Source: Bacteroidota bacterium
GTDB lineage: Bacteria > Bacteroidota > Bacteroidia > Bacteroidales > VadinHA17
Direction of reading: 5' to 3'
Assembly: GCA_030628785.1 (NCBI GenBank)
Contig: DAOVQI010000034.1
Location: 1-13,974, forward strand
Length of the DNA stretch: 13,974 nt
The position numbers and the translations under genes are program-made. Below, piece after piece: positions 6,390-12,477 of this stretch (position 1 is its first letter; the number at the start of each line of letters is the position of its first letter). Below the pieces are notes generated by a model that was not told the DNA's origin, made no database searches, and saw only the letters and a program-made list of their open reading frames with translations.

Positions 6390-8642
6390 TTACTTTTTTA
6401 TTGGTTTAATAAACAACATTAGCTTGCTTTTTTCAATAAGGATCAGGATTGCCGGTAAAAGTGTTAAAGACCCAAGTCCGGACGTGATCATTGTTATGGA
6501 TACCAATAAACCGAATCTCTGCAAAGGGATCAGATTAGACCACAGCAAAATCAGAAATCCGAGACTTACAGCCATCACATTTATGATAATGGATTTACCG
6601 CTGATCTTTATTGAATTTTTTATCGCTTCAACCAGCTTCCCGGAAAATTTCATTTCATGGTTCAAATTGGTGATCATATGAATCGAATAATCAATTCCGA
6701 TACCGATTGAAATACTGCCCACGAGAACCGTCGCGATATCAAGAGGTATGCCTGATAAACCCATTAAACCATACAAAATAACCAGGGTGACAATGATTGG
6801 GATAATGGCTATTGTACCTTTTAAAAATGACCTCATCAGGAACGAAACAGCTATAAAAACCAGAATAATAGCAATTCCAAGGCTTCGCATCTGGCTGGTA
6901 ATTATTCTCCTGTCAAGCTTTAAAACCAGGGAAGGAATACCAGTAACTTCTATTTTTATATCCCCCTTTTTCAAAATATATTGATTTAATCCATCAATAA
7001 ATATCTTTATATCCAGAATATCGGTGGACCCGAATGTGGCATTTATCAAAGCTTCATCCAGTTCAGGGCTAACCAGTTGTTCAAGTACTTCTTGTCCCTC
7101 AAGCAAAAACCAGAGGTTGGCTACCTTTTCCGGATCGTCCGGAATTTTCTTACCCTCCCCCATAACATCATTCATTTGCTCAAAAAGGTCTGCAACAGAC
7201 CGGGCATTGACAAGATTTTTATCCTTCAGCATGAAATCAGATGTGGCCTTAATTTGCTTCAGAACTTCAGGGTCAAGTACATTACCTTTAACTGACACAT
7301 AAACCGGGGAAGTTCCACCCATTTTCTCGGTCAGCACTTTTTCAGTAATCCGGTTCGGATTATCCTTCTTGAGATAATCCAGGAAATCCACTCTTCTCTC
7401 AATTCTGAAAATGCCGATAAGAAAAGGAATGATGATAAATGCCCATACGATTACAATCGTTTTGGGATATTTGTTTATATACAGGTAAAGTTTATCCAAT
7501 AGCAGGATAAGGAAAGATCCACTGCTTCGACGGTTAAGTTTACTTTTCCTGGACGGGAAGGTTGCAATTAAAGCCGGGGTAAAGAACAGGGAGAGTAACA
7601 TAGCAAAGAAAATACCCAATGAGGTAAAAACGCCAAAAGTACTGATGATTTTGATGTAGGACCCGAAGATGAAGGAAAGAAAGCCAAAAATGGTCGTAAG
7701 GGATGCAAAAAATACCGGTATCATAATATAAGCCAAAGCAACCTTTAATCCTGAATCCATATTTTTTACAACGGTTTCCTCAATCCTGTTATATACGTGA
7801 ATTGTATAAGCACTACCAATTGCGATCAGTAATATCGGAATAATGCTTGTTATGATGGATATTTCTACTCCGGCCAATCCCATTACCCCATATGTCCAGA
7901 TAATGCTGATCAGAATGGTAAGAACGGGTAAAATTACTCCCCTTATTGAGCGAAAGCTAAAGTAAAGTACGAATAGAATTAAGAGAAAGCTAAAAGGGCC
8001 AATCAATGTCAGATCTTTTGAAATCACATTCCCGATGGCTTCAATAAAAAATGGTTGTCCACCAAAGTATAGTTTTTCAGGTAACCCCAGTTCCATGGTT
8101 TTCCTGCGCAGGTTGCGTGCTACTTCAATTTTTTCAACCTCTCCCTGCAAACGTACCATAATTATCGTCATGGTTGCATCCGCTGAAACAAGGGTGCCCT
8201 TGTACATTTCCTTTGATAAGACATAGGATCTCAGATCATTCCATTCTTTTTCCGTATCCGGAAGATCATACTCATCAACCAATTTCCCGATCTCAATTCC
8301 CCAATCACTGCCTTTAATATCAATTACGTCGATCAGACTCATGATGCTCCCGACCCCATTCATAAACCGGAGTGAATCAGTGATCTGCCGGATTTGTTCG
8401 AAAACCTCCTTTGTAAATATATCCTCTGATTGAATTCCAATAATACAATAGTAATTTCCTCCAAACTCTTCGCCCACCTTGTTAAACAATATGGCAACCT
8501 TATCATCCCTGGGCAAACTGTCAAATACGTCGGGGTTAATATGAAGATCCTTAATGAAATACCCTAAAACAAAGGTTATGAATATGGTCGATATAATAAT
8601 GACCTTTCTAAACCTGAGAACATAATCAGAAATTGTTTTCAT
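6390..8642 (-). CDS. RND/MMPL-family transporter (COG1033-like exporter)
   Basis: A 750-residue inner-membrane protein with the duplicated RND layout: one transmembrane helix at about 13-30, a periplasmic domain (31-210), five helices (about 212-231, 236-255, 263-283, 303-326, 333-360), then helix 7 (394-413), a second periplasmic domain (415-583) and five more helices (586-604, 610-630, 636-657, 682-702, 708-736). Helix 10 carries GIGIDYSIH with D651, the usual proton-relay position of MMPL/HpnN-type pumps; the matching spot in helix 4 is GSAYTIH without an acid. At 750 residues it is smaller than AcrB-type pumps and fits the lipid-exporting RND branch. Downstream lies a LolA-like partner (6-base gap) and further on an outer-membrane barrel; upstream is a GbsR/MarR-type regulator. 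An operator-like palindrome sits 87 bases before its start. The cargo cannot be told from sequence; a lipid or other hydrophobic compound is inferred. Confidence 0.92.
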   Translation of the reverse strand: MKTISDYVLRFRKVIIISTIFITFVLGYFIKDLHINPDVFDSLPRDDKVAILFNKVGEEFGGNYYCIIGIQSEDIFTKEVFEQIRQITDSLRFMNGVGSIMSLIDVIDIKGSDWGIEIGKLVDEYDLPDTEKEWNDLRSYVLSKEMYKGTLVSADATMTIIMVRLQGEVEKIEVARNLRRKTMELGLPEKLYFGGQPFFIEAIGNVISKDLTLIGPFSFLLILFVLYFSFRSIRGVILPVLTILISIIWTYGVMGLAGVEISIITSIIPILLIAIGSAYTIHVYNRIEETVVKNMDSGLKVALAYIMIPVFFASLTTIFGFLSFIFGSYIKIISTFGVFTSLGIFFAMLLSLFFTPALIATFPSRKSKLNRRSSGSFLILLLDKLYLYINKYPKTIVIVWAFIIIPFLIGIFRIERRVDFLDYLKKDNPNRITEKVLTEKMGGTSPVYVSVKGNVLDPEVLKQIKATSDFMLKDKNLVNARSVADLFEQMNDVMGEGKKIPDDPEKVANLWFLLEGQEVLEQLVSPELDEALINATFGSTDILDIKIFIDGLNQYILKKGDIKIEVTGIPSLVLKLDRRIITSQMRSLGIAIILVFIAVSFLMRSFLKGTIAIIPIIVTLVILYGLMGLSGIPLDIATVLVGSISIGIGIDYSIHMITNLNHEMKFSGKLVEAIKNSIKISGKSIIINVMAVSLGFLILLWSNLIPLQRFGLLVSITMITSGLGSLTLLPAILILIEKSKLMLFIKPIKK

Positions 8643-8729
8643 ATCTAAAAAGGAGGATTTTAAAAAGTAAAAATGAATGTTTCAATTTTTTAAAACAGTA
8701 TTAACTCGTTTTGATTTAATATTATCTAT

Positions 8730-8753
8730 TTGGTTTATAATTTATTAAACTAA
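8730..8753. promoter_or_regulatory. Operator-like palindrome upstream of the RND gene
   Basis: A 24-base site with half-sites TTGGTTTATAA and TTAAACTAA, 8 of 12 positions symmetrical. It agrees at 18 of 24 positions with the site at 9315-9338 in front of the regulator gene. Located 87 bases before the RND start codon in the 163-base gap between the two genes. A binding site for the neighbouring GbsR/MarR-like protein is inferred. Confidence 0.5.
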
Positions 8754-8805
8754 TTGAACAAAAAAATCAGGTAAACATCAAAAAAAACTTAACAACCATT
8801 GATAT

Positions 8806-9276
8806 TTACCCTTTACTTTCTTCCCAGTTCGAAATAAGATGAGGTAACGCTTCTTCAATATATTCAATGAATAGTATGATCTCATTCAAGCTCCGGTTCA
8901 CCTCACTATCCTTATCAGAGCGTATTTCGAGAATTTCATTAAAAAGACTGCTATAACTTTTGGCAAAATCCAGAACACTACCGACCATGTCTTTCCAATT
9001 TGTTATTCTGGATTTAAAATACCGCTTACGGTCTCCCGGTAAGGTAATGTATTCGATCTGTTCGGTATTCAGTAACAGATTAACCGCAATACTTACAGCG
9101 CTTTTGCTTACACTCAATTCTGTTGTTATTTCGTCAAATGTAAGGTAAGGTTTGTCCGTCACCAATAACAATCCAATAATCCGGGCAGGAACAGGTTGCA
9201 TTCCCCATTTCTCATAAAACACCCCGATTTTTTCAATTAATTCTTTTTTTCTTGTTTCCAGGTTATGTGTTTCCAT
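8806..9276 (-). CDS. GbsR/MarR-family transcriptional regulator
   Basis: A 156-residue DNA-binding protein of the COG1510 type. The N-terminal helix (LETRKKELIEKIGVFYEKWG) and PARIIGLLLV (30-39) lead into a winged helix-turn-helix: FDEITTELSVS (about 48-57) and a recognition helix SKSAVSIAVNLLLN (57-70), with the wing at TLPGDRKRYF (78-87). The C-terminal half (95-150) is helical and probably dimerises. I start at the ATG at 9276; a GTG at 9294 would add six residues but lies at or upstream of the expected transcription start of the -7 box at 9297-9304. Regulators of this type often sit upstream of MMPL pumps in Bacteroidota. A palindrome overlapping the promoter suggests autoregulation, and a related site precedes the pump gene. 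The inducer is unknown; a substrate of the pump is a natural guess. Confidence 0.87.
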   Translation of the reverse strand: METHNLETRKKELIEKIGVFYEKWGMQPVPARIIGLLLVTDKPYLTFDEITTELSVSKSAVSIAVNLLLNTEQIEYITLPGDRKRYFKSRITNWKDMVGSVLDFAKSYSSLFNEILEIRSDKDSEVNRSLNEIILFIEYIEEALPHLISNWEESKG

Positions 9277-9296
9277 AAGAAAGATTTTTTTCACAA

Positions 9297-9304
9297 CAAA
9301 AATA
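9297..9304 (-). promoter_or_regulatory. Bacteroidota-type -7 box of the regulator gene
   Basis: TATTTTTG on the minus strand matches the Bacteroidota -7 consensus TAnnTTTG exactly. A TTTT stretch 20 bases upstream, inside the palindrome at 9315-9338, could serve as a weak -33 element. Transcription would start roughly ten bases downstream, giving a very short leader before the ATG at 9276. Confidence 0.5.
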
Positions 9305-9314
9305 ATAAGTTTTT

Positions 9315-9338
9315 TTAGTTTATAAAATTATGAACTAA
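9315..9338. promoter_or_regulatory. Operator-like palindrome upstream of the regulator
   Basis: A 24-base near-palindrome with half-sites TTAGTTTATAA and TTATGAACTAA, 10 of 12 positions symmetrical, located 38 bases before the ATG and covering the expected -33 region. Its position would let a bound regulator block its own promoter. See the related site at 8730-8753. Confidence 0.6.
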
Positions 9339-9387
9339 GTTTTTATTCAGATGATTATGTTTCTCATTTTTCCCATTTCTTTTAATT

Positions 9388-9427
9388 TTAGGCATTTTAG
9401 CTCATTTTAGACATTTTAGTCATTTAG
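9388..9427 (+). repeat. Degenerate TTAG array behind the racemase gene
   Basis: TTAG starts at 9388, 9397, 9407, 9416 and 9424 (spacings 9, 10, 9, 8), with words such as TTAGGCATT, TTAGCTCATT and TTAGACATT. It begins one base after the racemase stop codon. It is related to the array at 1522-1594, which also directly follows a gene on the same strand. Confidence 0.75.
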
Positions 9428-9428
9428 T

Positions 9429-10139
9429 TTATTTTAATTCATACCCGGCGAATTGAATGGCTTTTTCGGCAAGAACCTGCATGGGTTTCAACAGGGGAAT
9501 ATCCATATGTTCTTCATTGATAACAAGTGATATTTCAGTACATCCATTAATCATTGCCCCTGATCCTTTCTGGTTTAAATGATCGACAACTTCAAGGAGA
9601 ATCTCCAGTGGTATCTTTTTATACCCTGCTTTGATCCCCTGCTTACCTGTTATTGCCTGCATTATTTTATTCTTAAAATCTTCATCCGGGACAATAATTT
9701 GCAATCCCTGTTTTTCGAAACTTTCTTCGTATAACCTTGATGAATAGGTGCCAATGGTTGAGAGTAAACCAAATGAACGGATCCCGGATAATTTATCTGA
9801 TGCATATTTTGCTGCTTCATCGATCATATGAATAAAAGGAATATTGATGTTTTGTTTCATATCCTTGTAGAAATAATGAGCTGTATTGCACGGCATAATG
9901 ATAAAATCAGCGCCCATTCTTTCCAGGTGTTGTGCGCTGGAAATCAGATCATTCATTGGTGAAATCTCATTATCGTTAAAGAAACCTGTACGATCCGGTA
10001 TTTGGGGATTATTATTAATCAGAATAGGGATATGATCCTGATCTTTCTCTGCTTTTGTCATGGCAACAATTAAATTAAACATAAAAACAGTGGCTTCCGG
10101 TCCCATACCACCCAATATTCCGATGTTTTTCTTTTCCAT
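9429..10139 (-). CDS. Aspartate/glutamate racemase-family protein
   Basis: A 236-residue cytoplasmic protein of the cofactor-independent Asp/Glu racemase superfamily. The N-terminus has the hallmark IGILGGMGPEAT (6-17). The two catalytic cysteines are in place: C84 in IIMPCNTAHYF and C200 in AMINGCTEISL, both followed by the expected Thr-containing turn. RTGFF (50-54) and the P-x-PxIHMIDE segment (101-108) also fit. The length matches the family. Likely reaction: interconversion of L- and D-aspartate or a related amino acid; the exact substrate cannot be read from the sequence. The gene follows a P1-family peptidase on the same strand with a 263-base gap, so cotranscription is uncertain. D-aspartate supply for cell wall or D-amino-acid metabolism are both possible roles. 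The ATG directly precedes the conserved N-terminus. Confidence 0.9.
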   Translation of the reverse strand: MEKKNIGILGGMGPEATVFMFNLIVAMTKAEKDQDHIPILINNNPQIPDRTGFFNDNEISPMNDLISSAQHLERMGADFIIMPCNTAHYFYKDMKQNINIPFIHMIDEAAKYASDKLSGIRSFGLLSTIGTYSSRLYEESFEKQGLQIIVPDEDFKNKIMQAITGKQGIKAGYKKIPLEILLEVVDHLNQKGSGAMINGCTEISLVINEEHMDIPLLKPMQVLAEKAIQFAGYELK

Positions 10140-10314
10140 TATATAAATATATTATTGGTTTTCTTGAAGAACAGTGCAGGGTAAATAATTCAATATTTTG
10201 GTTCTGGTTTGCAAAAACGTAGTTTTTAGTTAGGATTTTTACCGAAGGAAGACTAAGGCAAAGGTCTTGAATTATATCATTCTTAGTAGTAACATGCTTA
10301 TCCTGAGAGATTCC

Positions 10315-10341
10315 CTCAGCCTTAGCCTCAGCCTTAGCCTC
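10315..10341 (+). repeat. 12-bp tandem repeat CTCAGCCTTAGC
   Basis: Two perfect copies plus three bases, in the 263-base gap between the P1 peptidase and racemase genes. An open frame of 93 codons passes through it on the minus strand (giving KAEAKAE) and overlaps the racemase start out of frame; I judge that frame spurious. Otherwise I see nothing firm in this gap. Confidence 0.8.
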
Positions 10342-10402
10342 TTTATTAACAGTCATTTTAAACTTGACATGGCAACTAGGGCTACTATTTTAAAGTAAAT
10401 CC

Positions 10403-11557
10403 TTATTCTTCGATTGTTATACGATTATATTGTTTCATAAGGGTCAATACTTCCTTTACAGGCAAACAATCAGCTTTACGACCGTCTTTTCCGGTAACCG
10501 TTTCAGCCATGAAGAGGGAACTCAGTATGGCTTCCTCCGTAGCCTCGATGACAGCCATAAAAAGCGGGGACATTCGATCATTTCGCAAAACCAATGAAGA
10601 AAATAAGGGTGTTTTTGAATGATACGACATTCTAACATTTTCTGCTGTTGAAAAGGCAATTACATAATCCCCACTCCCATTTGATGATATACCACCTGTT
10701 TTGCCAAGCCCCAGCATTGCCCGTTTAGCCAGTCTTTCAAGGTTTCCTGGACTCAGTGGTGCATCGGTTGCCACCACGATCATGCATGATCCGTCAGGAT
10801 TTCTTTTCAATCTTTTGTTTAAGTAATATTGATTAAGTTCTTCTCCAACAGGAACTCCATTAATTTGCAATACTCCTCCAAAATTAGTTTGGACCAGGAC
10901 TCCAACGATGTACCCACCAAGGGCTTCAGGTAATATTCTTGAGGAAGTCCCTATTCCTCCCTTAAACCCAAAGCAAATCGTACCGGTACCGGCACCAATT
11001 GCCCCTTCTTCAACCTTACCTGGTGTAGCATTCAAGATAGCTGTCAAAACATGGTCCTTCTTAATATGCCTCCCCCGGATATCGTTCAGGAAACCATCAT
11101 TAGTCTCTCCCACCACTGGATTGACTGATCTTACATTTTTGTTTCCTGCAATATCTAATGTATAATCAATCAAGGCATCTGCCGCAGTTGGCACACTTAA
11201 TGTATTGGTTAAAACAATTGGTGTTTCAATGTTTCCCAGTTCCTTTACCTGGCTAATGCCGGTAAGTTTTCCAAAACCGTTTCCGACATAAATGGCAGCA
11301 GGTACCTTTTCCTGAAAAATATTTCCCTCATGGGGTAAAATTGCTGTTACTCCTGTTCTCACATCCTCTCCTTTTACCAGAGTGAAATGTCCTACCCTGA
11401 CTCCCTGAACGTCAGTGATCGCATTCTTTTGCCCCGGTTCCATCACTCCTATTTTTATTCCCAGTTCACTCACTCTCTTTTTTTGCGCAAAACCGTTTGA
11501 AAAGACCATAAAAAAAACCAGGAATTGTGCAATTAAGGTAAAATAAGCATTTTTCAT
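10403..11557 (-). CDS. P1-family (S58, DmpA-like) peptidase, secreted
   Basis: A 384-residue exported N-terminal nucleophile-type aminopeptidase. A signal peptide covers about residues 1-24 (hydrophobic, then NGFAQ). The mature start GVMEPGQKNAITDVQGVRVGHFTL (38-60) is the family's opening block. Further landmarks are TGVTAILP (68-75), NTLSVPTAADAL (118-129), VGETNDGFLNDI (149-160), GAIGAGTGT (185-193) and FKGGIGTSSR (198-207). The autoprocessing site is expected at G256-S257 in PDGSCMIVVATDAPL, where S257 would become the nucleophile of the small subunit. Family members are L-aminopeptidases, D-esterases or beta-aminopeptidases; the specificity is not readable. The signal peptide predicts periplasmic work on peptides. 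It lies between a racemase gene and an M16 peptidase, so a peptide or D-amino-acid context is possible, though long gaps argue against one operon. Confidence 0.92.
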   Translation of the reverse strand: MKNAYFTLIAQFLVFFMVFSNGFAQKKRVSELGIKIGVMEPGQKNAITDVQGVRVGHFTLVKGEDVRTGVTAILPHEGNIFQEKVPAAIYVGNGFGKLTGISQVKELGNIETPIVLTNTLSVPTAADALIDYTLDIAGNKNVRSVNPVVGETNDGFLNDIRGRHIKKDHVLTAILNATPGKVEEGAIGAGTGTICFGFKGGIGTSSRILPEALGGYIVGVLVQTNFGGVLQINGVPVGEELNQYYLNKRLKRNPDGSCMIVVATDAPLSPGNLERLAKRAMLGLGKTGGISSNGSGDYVIAFSTAENVRMSYHSKTPLFSSLVLRNDRMSPLFMAVIEATEEAILSSLFMAETVTGKDGRKADCLPVKEVLTLMKQYNRITIEE

Positions 11558-11584
11558 ATTGTGTTAATTTACTTAAAATGTTTG

Positions 11585-11605
11585 TTGCAGGTTGCAGGTT
11601 GCAAG
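11585..11605 (+). repeat. TTGCAGG heptamer repeat
   Basis: TTGCAGG, TTGCAGG, TTGCAAG in tandem, 28 bases upstream of the P1 peptidase start codon. It may fall in the leader or promoter region of that gene. Confidence 0.8.
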
Positions 11606-11646
11606 TTAATTCATTATCAACGTGAAAATTTTTCAATTTATTAACC

Positions 11647-11851
11647 TACTCGTCTGACCACTATAATATTATGGCTTCCAATTCAAACTAAAATTCAAAC
11701 CAATGGGTCTAACTCGTCTGACCACTAAGATGTTCAAATTTATTGTTATATCTCATTATTAGCATAATATTTCAAATCTAATCATAAAGTTAAACAGTAG
11801 TAGTGGTCTGACGAGTATATACTCTTTGCAGCAGCAGTGGTCTGACGAGTA
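11647..11851. repeat. Four copies of ACTCGTCTGACCAC, two direct and two inverted
   Basis: Plus-strand copies lie at 11647-11663 and 11711-11727; minus-strand copies at 11801-11817 and 11835-11851. The 14-base core is identical in all four and is more GC-rich than its surroundings. The layout allows copy 2 to pair with copy 3 and copy 1 with copy 4. No gene lies between them. Confidence 0.9.
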
Positions 11852-12015
11852 GCACAAAATATCTTAAATTGATAATAAACAAATAAAAGCAAATAAACTC
11901 AATATTTTTCAGCAAGAATGCCTTTTTCTAAAGGAATGCCCGTGGCATAAACAATATTCCAATATTCCATTATTCCATTATTCCGTATTCTATCATGTTT
12001 TTTCTTTTAATTAAA

Positions 12016-12038
12016 CTAAATAGTTACATAATATTTAG
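12016..12038. repeat. Inverted repeat CTAAATA / TATTTAG
   Basis: Perfect 7-bp arms around a 9-base loop GTTACATAA. The loop resembles the TTACAGTTT loop of the elements at 5596-5617 and 12442-12465, but the similarity is short. Confidence 0.6.
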
Positions 12039-12058
12039 GACCAGAAAATTTAAATAGA

Positions 12059-12102
12059 AATCCCCTGGAAGAACAAATGTAAAAATTCTTTACCAGGGGA
12101 TT
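12059..12102. terminator. Strong hairpin, possible terminator
   Basis: AATCCCCTGG (12059-12068) pairs perfectly with CCAGGGGATT (12093-12102); inside it AAGAA pairs with TTCTT (12086-12090), leaving a 2-base bulge and a 12-base loop. On the minus strand TCTATTTAAATTTTC follows, T-rich but without a clean T-run. It lies about 375 bases behind the M16 stop codon, so a late terminator or a structured RNA element are both possible. Confidence 0.4.
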
Positions 12103-12194
12103 GTTAACCAAATGAATTATTAAATTTCATAGACTATTTAGAGTCCGTCTATAAAGTCCGAATGTTTGGATGAATTTCTAAATTCAAAAATTAC

Positions 12195-12313
12195 AAGCAC
12201 CAAATAACAAATAAATTACAATGCTCAAAAACTCAATGACCAAAACTGTTTCGGTCATTTGATAATTGATATTTGGAATTTATTTGTGATTTGTCATTTG
12301 TGATTTGGTGCTT
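12195..12313. repeat. Long imperfect inverted repeat
   Basis: Outer arms AAGCACCAAAT (12195-12205) and ATTTGGTGCTT (12303-12313) are perfect. Inside, words such as AACAAATAAATTACAA on the left match the complement of TTGGAATTTATTTGTG on the right, and the centre GACCAAAAC-TG-TTTCGGTC is nearly self-complementary. The whole segment is made of AT-rich words and could fold into a long hairpin. Confidence 0.75.
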
Positions 12314-12383
12314 CATTTTAAAAAAATTTCGCATGGACAGTCATTATTCCCATCATTCCAGTACTCCAACATTCCCCGCCTTC

Positions 12384-12399
12384 GCCCGCTTCGGCGGGC
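12384..12399. repeat. GC hairpin with TTCG loop
   Basis: GCCCGC-TTCG-GCGGGC, a perfect 6-bp stem capped by a TTCG tetraloop, embedded between ATTCC words 79 bases behind the M16 stop codon. GCC and GGC just outside can extend it. On the minus strand the loop reads CGAA. No T-run directly follows on either strand. Confidence 0.8.
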
Positions 12400-12441
12400 A
12401 GGCAATATTCCATTTTCCTTTATACCTGATCTCTTATTTAA

Positions 12442-12465
12442 CTGATTAATTACAGTTTTGCTAAT
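12442..12465 (-). other. Conserved 3' element behind the M16 gene
   Basis: On the transcribed strand ATTAG-CAAAACTGTAA-TTAAT-CAG, 12 bases after the stop codon. It differs from the element at 5596-5617 by one substitution and a 2-base insertion in the loop; the substitution keeps the stem as a G-U pair. Confidence 0.55.
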
Positions 12466-12477
12466 TACATATAAATA

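Larger units (their letters stand above)
11558..12477. other. 920-bp non-coding region rich in repeats
   Basis: No open frame of interest on either strand. Contents are listed separately: a heptamer array, four copies of ACTCGTCTGACCAC in 2+2 inverted order, two ATTCC word arrays, several hairpins, a long inverted repeat and the element behind the M16 gene. The ATTCC words occur at 11953-11984 (AATATTCC twice, ATTATTCC twice, exact 8-base period) and, less regular, at about 12342-12375. No tRNA or recognisable small RNA was found. Confidence 0.7.

Noticed and set aside
9277..9294. GTG start for the regulator
   Set aside because: It falls at or before the expected transcription start behind the -7 box, and the ATG at 9276 gives the usual N-terminus of the family.
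10075..10356. Open frame of 93 codons on the minus strand with KAEAKAE start
   Set aside because: The start is the translation of a 12-bp tandem repeat and the end overlaps the racemase N-terminus out of frame; no domain is recognisable.
10369..10396. Sigma70-like TTGACA and TATTTT on the plus strand
   Set aside because: It would drive antisense transcription into the P1 peptidase gene, and the promoter type does not fit Bacteroidota.
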